64,000 bases of DNA from Jezberella montanilacus (GCF_003003055.1 NZ_PVTV01000011.1:434001-498000), one strand, 5' to 3'. Positions 26,074-35,318 are shown, counted from the first letter of the stretch. The notes: generated from the letters alone by a model not told the origin. A program made the numbers and translations.

Positions 26074-26693
26074 TACTTAAGCGGTCTGATCCAAACGTTC
26101 TTAAAGCGGACGTAACCGTCGAATTGCAGAGCCAAGGGGCCGCCTGCGAGCAACTTGCTGTTCTGCACATCGGCGGTCTTGAGCCCATTGACTGTGAATA
26201 CTAAATGAGAGCCGTCAGCCAGAATATTAAGCGTGTTCCACTTGCCTGCTGATTTGGGAAAGTCAGTTACTTTTGAGACGTTGACAATCGCACCTGTTGC
26301 ATAGGTAGGATCTGGTCGGACATCCCAAACATTGAACTCGTAACAAGCATCTGCCCCCACTTTGGCCGGGTCAGTACAACGAATCATGATGCCCGAGTTA
26401 GCGACACTGTCGACGTAAACCTCAGCTGAGAGCTCAAAGTTCTGAAAAGGCTTTTTAGTCAACAGATAGCCAGTACCAACTTCAGCTTTGGCCATGCCAT
26501 TTTCCAGGCGGATAGGAGCAGTACCGATAGGCACAAATGCATTGAGATTGGTGCCATCGATCAAGGGAAGCCAACCCGATCCCGCTGGGGGAGCAACTGC
26601 CACAGGCGTTTGTTCAAACCCCGCACAACCTGACAGCATAACGATTGCTGCGCTCGACGCGCAGGCGAGTGCAAACTTTAACGACTTGCTCAT
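26073..26693 (-). CDS. DUF1080-family lipoprotein
   Basis: A 206-residue exported lipoprotein. Residues 1-24 form a lipoprotein signal with lipobox LSGC. The rest is a DUF1080 (3-keto-disaccharide hydrolase, concanavalin-like) domain: GWLPLIDGTNLNAFVPIG, the FELSAEVYVDSVANSGIMIR core and a C-terminal FDGYVRFKNVWIRPLK. This fold is known from 3-keto-glycoside hydrolases and carbohydrate-binding proteins; the function here is not evident. A strong GGGAGA precedes the ATG at 26693, so the upstream ATG at 26714 is not used. It is convergent with the CMD-like gene. Confidence 0.85.
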   Translation of the reverse strand: MSKSLKFALACASSAAIVMLSGCAGFEQTPVAVAPPAGSGWLPLIDGTNLNAFVPIGTAPIRLENGMAKAEVGTGYLLTKKPFQNFELSAEVYVDSVANSGIMIRCTDPAKVGADACYEFNVWDVRPDPTYATGAIVNVSKVTDFPKSAGKWNTLNILADGSHLVFTVNGLKTADVQNSKLLAGGPLALQFDGYVRFKNVWIRPLK

Positions 26694-26768
26694 TTTTGTC
26701 TCCCTGGTGATCAAAATCAGTGATTGATCTGTTTTTTTGATTAACGAATTGCTAATACTAGCGCTAGA

Positions 26769-27572
26769 CTACTCTGAGATGGGTTGAACATCAAGAGTCA
26801 CCACAATGTCCTGCAACGCTGGGGTCACTGCCGGATAACGTTTTAGTACCAGCGGATCATGTCCAGGAATAATATGCTTGGGTGAATCTGCAAGTTCGTA
26901 CAGTTTTGAATAGCCTTCAACCGCCTGACCAACATTAAACATCGTCGTGTAGGCACGCTTTTTCTCAAAATGCTCGTAATAGTGGCTTGTATCAGAGGCC
27001 AGCACCACCCAACCTCGTTTGGTATGCACACGAACGCACTGAATGCCGTGGGTGTGGCCACCAATATGATGCACCGTGACCCCGGGTGCGAGCTCGGCTT
27101 CGCCTTGGTAGAAAGTGACCCTGTCCTTATAAACTAGTTTGACCATACCAACGACCTCTTCAACTTCGTAGCCGTGATTGAATTGCTTGTGCCTCATGTG
27201 ACGGCCCGTGGCATAGCTCATCTCATCATCTTGTAAATGAAACTGTGCAATGGGAAAACTGTCGAAGGTTCCGACGTGGTCATAGTGAAGATGGGTGATG
27301 ATCACGTCTTTCACCAGCTTAACGTCAACCCCCATCAAAGCAAGACCCTCGGCTGGTGTGCGCAGAAGAGTTCGACCACGTTTGACAGCCATCTCAGCCC
27401 CGAAGCCTGTATCGACGACAAAGAGGCGATGCGCGTCCCTGATTAGCCAGACAAAGTAATCCATGGGCTGAGGGGTATCGTGCGAGTCACCGCCAATAAA
27501 GTGATTGGGGCGGCGTGCCTCCCTGGTTGCATAGCGGATTGCGTAGACCTCATATTCAGGTAGCGTATTCAT
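26769..27572 (-). CDS. Metallo-beta-lactamase-fold hydrolase (N-acyl homoserine lactonase-like)
   Basis: A 267-residue zinc hydrolase of the MBL superfamily. The HLHYDHVGTFD motif (HxHxDH) is near residue 95, GGHTHG near 172, ASDTSHYYE near 194, and the C-terminal PGHDP near 238. Length and the pattern VDTGFGAEM, LARTPAEGL-like segment and HxHxDH resemble AttM/AiiA-like lactonases, so lactone hydrolysis is plausible, but the family also includes other esterases. No ribosome binding site of note is seen. The gene sits upstream of the DUF1080 gene on the minus strand. Confidence 0.8.
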   Translation of the reverse strand: MNTLPEYEVYAIRYATREARRPNHFIGGDSHDTPQPMDYFVWLIRDAHRLFVVDTGFGAEMAVKRGRTLLRTPAEGLALMGVDVKLVKDVIITHLHYDHVGTFDSFPIAQFHLQDDEMSYATGRHMRHKQFNHGYEVEEVVGMVKLVYKDRVTFYQGEAELAPGVTVHHIGGHTHGIQCVRVHTKRGWVVLASDTSHYYEHFEKKRAYTTMFNVGQAVEGYSKLYELADSPKHIIPGHDPLVLKRYPAVTPALQDIVVTLDVQPISE

Positions 27573-27680
27573 GGCGCCTTCTTACCTTAAGTTTCGTTGC
27601 TTGGTTTCGTTGCTTTAATCGCATATGGCTTAGCTGCGTTTTGTCTTCAGGCCCAAACCATCGCATAATATTGTGATGTC

Positions 27681-28628
27681 ATGCTAGCCATGCAACAACC
27701 AGCGGTCAATTCACCACACACCGCCTTCAGTCAAAGGGATACTAAATTGAATTTGCTCAAAACCGCCATGAAAGACCGCTTAAAGCAAGAACAGATCTTG
27801 TTAGCACCCGGCATTTATGATGCGCTCTCAGGTCTGATTGCCGAGCAAAGCGGTTTTGAAGCGGTCTATTTATCTGGCGCGTCAATCGCTTACACGCTTC
27901 TGGGAAGGTCTGACGTCGGGCTCACGACGTTTACCGAAGTCAATGAAAGGCTCGCTCAAATCAGCGACCGTATCAATATCCCTATCATCATTGACGCTGA
28001 CACCGGATTTGGCAATGCACTGAACACCGAGCGCACCGTGCGCGGCTTCGAGCGCAGTGGTGCAACGATCATTCAACTGGAGGATCAGAGCTTCCCCAAA
28101 CGTTGCGGGCATCTCGACGGAAAGACCGTCGTCGCGACGACTGAAATGGTCGGCAAAATCAAAGCAGCGGTGGACTCGCGCAAAAATGAGACGACACTCA
28201 TTATGGCCAGAACCGACGCCGTGGCAGTAGAGGGCTTCGAGCCCGCGCTTGAGCGGGCCGAAGCCTATTTAGCTTCTGGCGCCGATGTGTTGTTTATCGA
28301 AGCCGTTCGCTCAGATGAGCAGATGCGTTTAGTCAATGAAAGATTCAAAGGCCGCGCGCCTTTGTTAGCGAATATGGTTGAAGGCGGAAAAACCCCCGTC
28401 AAACCCGTCGCTGAATTGCAAGCGTTGGGCTATTCGATCGCTATCTTTCCCGGTGGCGCAGCCCGCACCGTTGCCCACACACTTCAAGGCTATTTTGCCA
28501 GCTTAAAAGCAACGGGCAGCACCGCAGCTTATCAGGACAAGATGCAAACGTTTGACGGGCTCAATGCGCTGATTGGGACACCCGAACTTCTCGCTCGCGG
28601 CAAACATTATGAGGGCGGCAGCAAATAA
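27681..28628 (+). CDS. Isocitrate lyase/PEP mutase family protein
   Basis: A 315-residue TIM-barrel enzyme of the family that includes methylisocitrate lyase (PrpB), oxaloacetate decarboxylase and PEP mutase. Motifs: VYLSGASIAYTLLGRSDVG near residue 55, IIDADTGFGNALN near 100, QLEDQSFPKRCGHL near 132 (KRCGH is typical of the lyases, although with phenylalanine before PKRCGH). The GRADA-like segment reads ARTDAVAVEGFEPALERA. A substrate cannot be fixed from sequence. The start ATG is not preceded by a clear ribosome binding site; a further ATG lies at 27768. Confidence 0.85.
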   Translation: MLAMQQPAVNSPHTAFSQRDTKLNLLKTAMKDRLKQEQILLAPGIYDALSGLIAEQSGFEAVYLSGASIAYTLLGRSDVGLTTFTEVNERLAQISDRINIPIIIDADTGFGNALNTERTVRGFERSGATIIQLEDQSFPKRCGHLDGKTVVATTEMVGKIKAAVDSRKNETTLIMARTDAVAVEGFEPALERAEAYLASGADVLFIEAVRSDEQMRLVNERFKGRAPLLANMVEGGKTPVKPVAELQALGYSIAIFPGGAARTVAHTLQGYFASLKATGSTAAYQDKMQTFDGLNALIGTPELLARGKHYEGGSK

Positions 28629-28654
28629 ATCTTAGTCAGATCAAATGCTAAGAT
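28629..28654 (+). promoter_or_regulatory. Inverted repeat upstream of the DUF2946 operon
   Basis: ATCTTAG and CTAAGAT are perfect 7-base arms around a 12-base spacer, directly upstream of the first ATG of the receptor operon (28662). A terminator is unlikely, since CCTCCCC and no T-run follows. Confidence 0.4.
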
Positions 28655-28661
28655 CCTCCCC

Positions 28662-29048
28662 ATGCTGAGAAAAAGTAAATCCTCTTCGATCTGTGTCTGG
28701 CTCACCACGCTTGCCGTGATGTGGTCGGCACTGGTGCCTGCCTTGGCGCAAGCCAATCGCCAAGCTGACAGTTTTTTAGGGTCGGTTTGCACATCAGCTG
28801 GACTGAAATGGGTAGACACGACTAAAACTGGCGACGATAACGATGCCGGGCAACTCTCATCATCCACCCATTCTGAACGATGCATCTGGTGTAGCGCGCA
28901 ACCTGCAGAGATGGATCCAAGCCCGTCGGTTGCGCCGGTCTTAGCGGCATCGTTCGTTACGGTTCAAACCCACCCAACTGCACTGCCTAAAGCCCACCTA
29001 ATCCCCTGGGCCATTGCTCCGCCGAGAGCCCCGCCCAGCGTCGTGTAA
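28662..29048 (+). CDS. DUF2946-family small exported protein
   Basis: A 128-residue protein with an N-terminal signal-like segment (SICVWLTTLAVMWSALVPALAQA). The mature part has a CxxC in SERCIWCSAQP preceded by an Asp-rich loop, which matches the DUF2946 pattern. A C-terminal hydrophobic stretch is short. DUF2946 genes commonly lie beside copper-type TonB-dependent receptors, and here the next gene is such a receptor 126 bases downstream. Function is unproven. The ATG has no visible ribosome binding site but is preceded by an inverted repeat. Confidence 0.75.
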   Translation: MLRKSKSSSICVWLTTLAVMWSALVPALAQANRQADSFLGSVCTSAGLKWVDTTKTGDDNDAGQLSSSTHSERCIWCSAQPAEMDPSPSVAPVLAASFVTVQTHPTALPKAHLIPWAIAPPRAPPSVV

Positions 29049-29173
29049 AGCGACCTGCAGCGAATCGATCCTCACTTTTCCCTGCAAGTCTGATCCCCAT
29101 CACGATTGCGCCCGAGCTCTGCCTTGCGGTGATCGTGCTAGCAAATGGTCAATCAACTTATATGGGTTTTCTC

Positions 29174-31369
29174 ATGAAATTTCAAATTTTATTGCGCCTG
29201 AGCGCATTCACTGTTGCGCTCAGCTACTGTTTTTCTGTGTGTGCACAGCAAGCTAGTACGGAACCAACGACCATCGAGATGATCACTGTGACCGCGGGCC
29301 GTGGCACTGATCTGGCCGATATGCCTGCCAGCACCACTGTGCTGGATCGCCCAGAAGTACAAAACATGCCGCAAGCGACCGTCGATCAAATCGTCAACAA
29401 AATCCCCGGCATATACATCAATCCCAGCCTCTCGACTGCACTTCACCCGACAGGCAGCACTTTCAACATCAGGGGGTTTGGCACAAGCACCAACGTCAAC
29501 ACGCTGGTGATGCTTGACGGTATCCCTTTAAACGATCCGTTTTTCAGAACCATCAACTGGGCGCAAATCCCCAAAAATTCGATCAATAGTATCGAGGTCA
29601 TTCGCGGGGGGGGTGCCACCAGCCTATGGGGAAATCTCGCCATGGGCGGCGTGGTGAACGTCGTCACGCGCGCGCCTCAAGAAGACAAGCTTAGCGTGTA
29701 TGCAGACTACGGCAGTTACAACACGGTCAACACCGGAATCTCGGGTCAGTTATTCAAAACTGACAAAATGTCGATGGGTTTGAGTTTTGACTATGCTCGC
29801 AGCGACGGCTATAACGCCACCCCTGCTGATTACCGAAACCCGAATATGACCGCAACGGGCGCTCAGGTATACAACGGCTTGTTATCCACTCACTTCACCC
29901 CAGACGCTGACTCCACCTATTATTTGAAATTCAAATTTAATCAAACGCAAGAAACGACAGCCACCTGGAACGTCGCGGGCAACAACTGGAACACTTACAT
30001 GCTTTCAGCAGGTGGCTCAACCCGGTTTACAGACAACAGTAGCGTCAATATCAACTCATGGGCAAGCTGGAGCCAAATGCAGACCACCAATGCTGGGCAA
30101 ACCCCGACCTTCAGCATTTTGAACCCTACCATTAGCACACCTTATGTCAGTCAGAATGAACTGGATAGTTATCAAAGCTTTGGTGGCTCAGTGTTTTATC
30201 AAAGGGATTTTGGTCAATTCAAGGATGTAAAGTTTGGGATGGATGCCCGACTCATTACTTCTAACGACAATATTGGCCAGTTTGGCTCGACTGGTGCGAT
30301 GAGCGCTAATCTGATCAATAACGGAGAAAACACCTTTCAAGGTTTGTTCGTATCGGGTACTTACAAGTTTGAGCACATACCACTTGATGTGACGTTTGGT
30401 TTGCGTGAGGATTTCTATCAAATCGCCAATGCCAGTTTATCGGGAAATGTTTACTCCGCAACGGGTGTTGCTAGTCCAATCAGCTCTAACTTGAATAACA
30501 ACAGCTACAACAGCTTCGACCCTAGCCTGGGCCTGAAGTTATATGCCAACGACAACCTGGATCTGCGTGCGGGGATTTATCGCAACTTTGCCGCGCCTGG
30601 CATGAACCAACTCTATCGCACTTATTTGAGTGGTTCATCCATCACGATCGCCAACCCAGCGTTGACACCGCAAACAAACTTTGGGCAAGAAATCGGCTTT
30701 GATTTGCACACCAAACAACAGGACGCGAAGCTAGCGTTCACTGTATTTAATAATAATTTGAGTAATTTTCTTGATCTGGCCACGAACTGTTCGTCAATCG
30801 CAACGTGCAACCCTGTGATCTCGGGAACAGGGCTTGCGTCCGGCAGTATTTCAAGTGTTAAGCAGTATGTAAATGCCGGTAGCGCCACCCTTCGAGGATA
30901 CGAGATCATCGGTGAAGCTGAGGTCGCAAGAAACCTGAAAATCAGCTTGGGCTTTACGCAGACTTGGGCTTTTTTAACAAACTCGGATTACGGCAGTGGT
31001 ACTGCGCCATCAGACCCCACCAATGCGCAGCTAGGGCAAGTACCGCCTTGGACGCTGAACGCAGGTGCACAATGGCAGGCAACACACGACTTGATGCTTA
31101 ATGCGCACCTGCAGTCCTTTCCTTCCTATTGGCAAAACACGGGTCACACGCAACTGAATGACGGTGCAACACTGGTTGATATTGGCTTCAGATACCAGTG
31201 GGATAAAACTGTTCAGGTTTATGGTGGTGTCCAAAACGTTTTTAACGTTCAGTATCTGGCACAGGGTCTGGGCGTGACGACATTTGAGGGCAACACACTT
31301 AATACAGGCACGGTGCCAACTGTCGGGATGCCTCGTTGGTTTACCTTGGGCATGCGGGCGACATTCTAG
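29174..31369 (+). CDS. TonB-dependent receptor
   Basis: A 731-residue outer membrane receptor from the ATG at 29174. It has a signal peptide (FTVALSYCFSVCA), a TonB box region (IEMITVTAG), a plug domain (TFNIRGFGTSTNVNTLVMLDG, IEVIRGGGATSLWG), a beta-barrel rich in aromatic strands and the usual terminal phenylalanine (LGMRATF). The long-frame start at 29129 lacks signal features. The barrel is full-length. Substrate is not given by sequence; its DUF2946 and TlpA neighbours suggest a metal, perhaps copper. A 12-base gap separates it from the next gene, so one operon is likely. Confidence 0.9.
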   Translation: MKFQILLRLSAFTVALSYCFSVCAQQASTEPTTIEMITVTAGRGTDLADMPASTTVLDRPEVQNMPQATVDQIVNKIPGIYINPSLSTALHPTGSTFNIRGFGTSTNVNTLVMLDGIPLNDPFFRTINWAQIPKNSINSIEVIRGGGATSLWGNLAMGGVVNVVTRAPQEDKLSVYADYGSYNTVNTGISGQLFKTDKMSMGLSFDYARSDGYNATPADYRNPNMTATGAQVYNGLLSTHFTPDADSTYYLKFKFNQTQETTATWNVAGNNWNTYMLSAGGSTRFTDNSSVNINSWASWSQMQTTNAGQTPTFSILNPTISTPYVSQNELDSYQSFGGSVFYQRDFGQFKDVKFGMDARLITSNDNIGQFGSTGAMSANLINNGENTFQGLFVSGTYKFEHIPLDVTFGLREDFYQIANASLSGNVYSATGVASPISSNLNNNSYNSFDPSLGLKLYANDNLDLRAGIYRNFAAPGMNQLYRTYLSGSSITIANPALTPQTNFGQEIGFDLHTKQQDAKLAFTVFNNNLSNFLDLATNCSSIATCNPVISGTGLASGSISSVKQYVNAGSATLRGYEIIGEAEVARNLKISLGFTQTWAFLTNSDYGSGTAPSDPTNAQLGQVPPWTLNAGAQWQATHDLMLNAHLQSFPSYWQNTGHTQLNDGATLVDIGFRYQWDKTVQVYGGVQNVFNVQYLAQGLGVTTFEGNTLNTGTVPTVGMPRWFTLGMRATF

Positions 31370-31381
31370 GAAGCCAATCTT

Positions 31382-32671
31382 ATGAAACTATCGGTTCGTT
31401 TTCAATCTTCGTTAATCACCTTCGCAATAGCTTCTTTGCTGCTGCTTGCATGGCAGGAAAGCAGTCTCGCGCAAAGTGAACGAACCGGTCAACATGATTC
31501 GCATCACGCTCACGGTGCAGCGTCACCGCAGATGACACCCCTGACAACGCCCAAAGGGCCTTGCCAAGATCAAACCCTTAACTGTGCAAGAGCAGCCACG
31601 CCTGCGTTCGCACCCGATGGGTCTTTATGGTTGGTGTGGTCTGGTGGTGGGGTGGTTTCAGCGAGCAAATCGACTGACTTTGGCAAATCATTTGCACCGG
31701 CAATTGAAATCGCAAAACACGAGACGTTTCTTGATACGGGCCCCGATGCCAGACCCAGTCTCGTGATTGATAAGGATTACAACATTGCAATTGCCTATGC
31801 ATTCTTTAAAGATAAACAATGGAATGCTCAGGCCAATATCACCACATCCACCGATCAGGGCAAGACTTTTGCCCCAGCGCACGCGATCGTGAACGATCCT
31901 GCCAGCCAGCGTTTCCCTAGCCTCACACTAACGCCTGAAGGCAAATTGTTTGCGACCTGGATTGATAAACGGCTGGTGACGGCAGCAAAAAAACAGGGTA
32001 AACCAGCTGAAGGGGGATCCATTGCTTATGCCTGGTCCAACAATATGGGCGGAACCTTTGATCCTGAACAAATATCGGAGCCTTCAAGTTGCGAATGTTG
32101 TCGCATTGCTGTGGGATTAAACAAAACCAACCTGCCGGTGCTGGTGTACCGGGCGAACTTCAACGGGACGACACGTGATCATGCATCTCAGCTATTTGAC
32201 GCCCCGAATAAGCCTGGCACATCCAGACACATCGCGGATGACAACTGGGTAACGAATAGTTGTCCCCATCACGGCCCTGCAGTGGCGGTCTCAGGTCAGG
32301 GGACGCTGCATACGGCCTGGTTCACGCAAGGGTCAACGCGCTCGGGCACCTTCTACGCCCGCTCGACTGACGATGGACGACATTACTCTAACCCAATACA
32401 ACTTGGCAGTAACGATAGCTTGAGCGGCAGACCTTACCTGTTAGCAGCCGGTCGGTCGGTCTGGCTGGTGTGGAAAAACTTCGATGGCAAACAAGCATCC
32501 ATTTGGCTACAAACATCAGCGGATGACGGTATTAGCTGGACAGCACCCAGACAGATCGCTCAGTCGGCAGGCTACACAGATCACCCCTTACTGGTCACGC
32601 ATGACCAGCACGTCTATTTATCCTGGTTGACTGCAGCCAAGGGCTATCAATTACAACAGATCGAGAATTAA
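31382..32671 (+). CDS. Exported BNR/sialidase-like protein with cysteine motifs
   Basis: A 429-residue secreted protein. After a signal peptide (ASLLLLAWQESSLAQ) comes a His-rich stretch (HDSHHAHG). The body is a six-bladed beta-propeller-like fold with Asp-box type repeats (SKSTDFGKSF, TSTDQGKTF, STDDGRHY, TSADDGISW). The sialidase Arg triad is not obvious. Cysteines cluster at C61, C68, C237, C239, C240 and C294 with HH296-297 beside it, suggesting metal or disulfide chemistry rather than glycosidase action. Such proteins are annotated as exo-alpha-sialidases by similarity only. It starts 12 bases after the receptor stop and ends 2 bases before the thioredoxin-like gene. Confidence 0.7.
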   Translation: MKLSVRFQSSLITFAIASLLLLAWQESSLAQSERTGQHDSHHAHGAASPQMTPLTTPKGPCQDQTLNCARAATPAFAPDGSLWLVWSGGGVVSASKSTDFGKSFAPAIEIAKHETFLDTGPDARPSLVIDKDYNIAIAYAFFKDKQWNAQANITTSTDQGKTFAPAHAIVNDPASQRFPSLTLTPEGKLFATWIDKRLVTAAKKQGKPAEGGSIAYAWSNNMGGTFDPEQISEPSSCECCRIAVGLNKTNLPVLVYRANFNGTTRDHASQLFDAPNKPGTSRHIADDNWVTNSCPHHGPAVAVSGQGTLHTAWFTQGSTRSGTFYARSTDDGRHYSNPIQLGSNDSLSGRPYLLAAGRSVWLVWKNFDGKQASIWLQTSADDGISWTAPRQIAQSAGYTDHPLLVTHDQHVYLSWLTAAKGYQLQQIEN

Positions 32672-32673
32672 CT

Positions 32674-33162
32674 ATGTCAATTTTTAGAACGCTTGTCAGT
32701 GTGTGCTGTCTGCTCATATTGCTGGGTGGCAACTCCTCAGCCAAAACGCTTGCTCCCTATCGCTCAGGCGATTGGGCAAAATTAATTAATCAAGCAGATG
32801 GGCATCCCGCAGTTATCCACATCTGGGGGTTTAGCTGCGGCCCTTGCGTCGCTGAGCTACCCGCCTGGGGTAACTTTGCGCAGGCTCATCCAAAATTAAA
32901 ACTCATGCTGCTGGAAGTCGATCAAGTCCCCGAAGAGATGACGCTTAAGACCTTGGTAGGCGCCAAGCTCAGCGAAGCTGACAATCACGTTTCGGTAGAT
33001 TATTTCGATGAATATATGCGCTACGAGATTGATCCCAAGTGGCAAGGCGAGTTACCGATCACCTTGCTGATCGACGCCCAAGGCAATATTAGAAAGCTGC
33101 GTGGCAGTGTTGATTTCAAGATCGTCAATGACTGGGTATTTAAAACCAAAAAAGACGACTAA
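32674..33162 (+). CDS. TlpA-like periplasmic thioredoxin
   Basis: A 162-residue protein with a signal peptide (TLVSVCCLLILLGGNSSA) and a thioredoxin-fold domain with the redox motif WGFSCGPC at residues 51-58. This is TlpA-like in pattern and may reduce disulfides or handle copper in the periplasm. The start lies 2 bases after the previous stop, so it is cotranslated. It completes the receptor operon. Confidence 0.85.
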   Translation: MSIFRTLVSVCCLLILLGGNSSAKTLAPYRSGDWAKLINQADGHPAVIHIWGFSCGPCVAELPAWGNFAQAHPKLKLMLLEVDQVPEEMTLKTLVGAKLSEADNHVSVDYFDEYMRYEIDPKWQGELPITLLIDAQGNIRKLRGSVDFKIVNDWVFKTKKDD

Positions 33163-33218
33163 CGCGCGTCGGTATAGAATCAGGTGATGCTTAAAAAACT
33201 ACCACTCGAGACGCAAAA

Positions 33219-34286
33219 ATGAAGACATATAAAATCGCAACCATCCCAGGCGACGGGATCGGTAAAGAGGTCATACCAGAAGGCAGGAAGGTACTCGAAG
33301 CACTTGCTGCACAAAATTCTTCATTGAATTTCGAATTCCAAGACTTCGACTGGGGCGGCGATTACTACCGCAAGCACGGCATCATGATGCCCGCTGACGG
33401 CCTTGAAGCTCTGCGAGACAAAGATGCCATTCTTTTCGGCTCAGCAGGTGACCCTGACATCCCTGATCACATTACCTTGTGGGGTCTGCGACTTAAGATT
33501 TGTCAGGGTTTTGATCAGTATGCCAACGTACGTCCAACACGGATCTTGCCAGGTATTGATGCGCCACTCAAGCGTTGCACGCCTGAGCAGTTAGATTGGG
33601 TGATCGTACGCGAAAACTCAGAAGGCGAATACGCGGGTGTGGGTGGCCGAGCTCATCAAGGTCATCCAATTGAGGTCGCAACCGATGTCAGCATGATGAC
33701 TCGCGTCGGTGTCGAGCGCATCATGCGCTATGCCTTCAAGCTAGCGCAGACTCGTCCACGCAAGCACTTGACGGTCATCACCAAATCCAACGCGCAGCGC
33801 CATGCAATGGTCATGTGGGATGAGATTGCTGTTCAGATTTCTAAAGAATTCCCGGCTGTGACCTGGGATAAAGAACTCGTCGATGCGGCGACAGCGCGCA
33901 TGGTGAACAAACCTGCCACGCTTGATACGATTGTGGCAACCAACCTTCATGCGGATATTCTCAGTGATTTAGCCGCGGCGTTGGCCGGTAGCCTGGGTAT
34001 TGCACCGACTGGCAATATCGACCCCGAGCGCCGTTACCCCTCCATGTTCGAGCCCATTCACGGGTCTGCGTTTGACATCATGGGCAAAGGCTTAGCAAAT
34101 CCTATCGGGACGTTCTGGTCCGTTGTGATGTTGCTCGAGCATCTGGGCGAAATGCCGGCGTCACAGCGCTTGATGCAAGCTATTGAAGCCGTGACTGCGA
34201 ACAAAAAACTGCATACACGCGACTTAGGCGGTTTAGCGACAACAGCCCAGGTGACCGCGGCCCTACTTGAGGAAATCCAAAAATAG
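33219..34286 (+). CDS. Tartrate/D-malate dehydrogenase family protein (TtuC-like)
   Basis: A 355-residue beta-decarboxylating dehydrogenase of the isopropylmalate dehydrogenase family. Motifs: TIPGDGIGKEVIPEG near residue 9, AILFGSAGDPDIPDHITLW near 72 (tartrate dehydrogenase pattern), GFDQYANVRPTRILPG near 98, VIVRENSEGEYAG near 130, and the NAD site FEPIHGSAFDIMGKGLANP near 280. The cofactor is likely NAD+ with Mn2+. The family acts on tartrate, D-malate or related 2-hydroxyacids; exact substrate is not resolved. It is followed after 38 bases by a TctC receptor. Confidence 0.88.
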   Translation: MKTYKIATIPGDGIGKEVIPEGRKVLEALAAQNSSLNFEFQDFDWGGDYYRKHGIMMPADGLEALRDKDAILFGSAGDPDIPDHITLWGLRLKICQGFDQYANVRPTRILPGIDAPLKRCTPEQLDWVIVRENSEGEYAGVGGRAHQGHPIEVATDVSMMTRVGVERIMRYAFKLAQTRPRKHLTVITKSNAQRHAMVMWDEIAVQISKEFPAVTWDKELVDAATARMVNKPATLDTIVATNLHADILSDLAAALAGSLGIAPTGNIDPERRYPSMFEPIHGSAFDIMGKGLANPIGTFWSVVMLLEHLGEMPASQRLMQAIEAVTANKKLHTRDLGGLATTAQVTAALLEEIQK

Positions 34287-34324
34287 TAGTCAAGTGAACG
34301 ATTAATCACGAGGGGAGACAAAAA

Positions 34325-35290
34325 ATGAAAATATCAATCATCACCCGCGCAGCAACAGCGGCTTTGTTAACACTATCTGGTAGTTTTTTTGCAGCGCCCG
34401 CGCAGGTTATTTCAGATAAACCAATCCAGTACGTCATCGCTTTTCCGCCGGGTGGCGAGTCTGACGTCGTAGCGCGCTTGCAAGCGGACCTTTCGTTTCG
34501 GCTTTACAAGCAGCAAATGGTTGTCGTGAACAAGGCTGGTGCCGGAGGTGGCTTAGCGTGGAGTCAGATGAATAACTACGCGAGCGACGGCACGAGCATT
34601 GTTGGTATCAATCTGCCACACATTGTCTTGCAACCGCTTCAAGAAGGGTCGCAATTTAAAACCGAAGATATCAGTGGTGTTTACTACTACCACTTTACGC
34701 CCGACGCGCTGATGGTCTCGGCTAATAGCCCTTACAAAACCTACCAAGAGTTCGTCGATGCTGCGAAAAAGAATCCTGGCAAATTAACGCTTGCTGGTTC
34801 AGGGCAATACTCAGGTAATCAAATGGCTGCAGAGCGACTGAATCGGTTGGCTAGAATCAAGATTGAATATGTTCCGTTCAAAGGCACTGGTGATCTGATT
34901 TCCTCCTTGATTGGTATGCATGTTGATGGGACCATGGGTTACTTGCCACTGGCGATTCAACAAAAAGAAAAGGTGCGCACCCTGGCGATCGCTACTGAAA
35001 AGAGACACCCCGCCCTGCCCGACGTCCCCACGTTTAAAGAGCTCGGCTTAGATTGGGTTGACGGTGGCTATCGCGGTATCGGTATGCCCAAGAGCACGCC
35101 AGAAGACATCAAGAAAAAGATGTCTGATTTCATGGCCAAACTCAACAGCGACCCGAAAGCCAAAGCCCAGCTTGAGGACGGGGGCTTTGTCCTGGTTGAC
35201 GTCCCCTATGAAAAAATTCAAGCTTTCATGGCAGAGAAAACACCGTTGATTATGAATGACGCTAAGAGCTCTGGTTTATTGAACCGCTAA
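34325..35290 (+). CDS. Bug/TctC-family solute receptor
   Basis: A 321-residue periplasmic binding protein with a signal peptide (ATAALLTLSGSFFAAPAQ). Family motifs: YVIAFPPGGESDVVARLQ near residue 37, MVVVNKAGAGGGLAW, LDVPTF-like segment LPDVPTFKELGLDW and a C-terminal acidic tail. A strong GGGGAGA precedes the ATG. It lies just downstream of the dehydrogenase and may bind the hydroxyacid that enzyme oxidises. It ends in a bidirectional terminator facing the TRAP genes. Confidence 0.88.
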   Translation: MKISIITRAATAALLTLSGSFFAAPAQVISDKPIQYVIAFPPGGESDVVARLQADLSFRLYKQQMVVVNKAGAGGGLAWSQMNNYASDGTSIVGINLPHIVLQPLQEGSQFKTEDISGVYYYHFTPDALMVSANSPYKTYQEFVDAAKKNPGKLTLAGSGQYSGNQMAAERLNRLARIKIEYVPFKGTGDLISSLIGMHVDGTMGYLPLAIQQKEKVRTLAIATEKRHPALPDVPTFKELGLDWVDGGYRGIGMPKSTPEDIKKKMSDFMAKLNSDPKAKAQLEDGGFVLVDVPYEKIQAFMAEKTPLIMNDAKSSGLLNR

Positions 35291-35318
35291 GCGGCGACCA
35301 ATAAGGATAGAGAAAAAT

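Noticed and set aside
31382-32671. True exo-alpha-sialidase
   Set aside because: Asp-box-like repeats are present but no catalytic Arg triad or Tyr/Glu pair could be assigned; the Cys/His motifs and operon context point elsewhere.
33219-34286. 3-isopropylmalate dehydrogenase (leuB)
   Set aside because: The SAGDPDIPDHITLW segment and lack of leuC/leuD neighbours fit the tartrate/D-malate group better.
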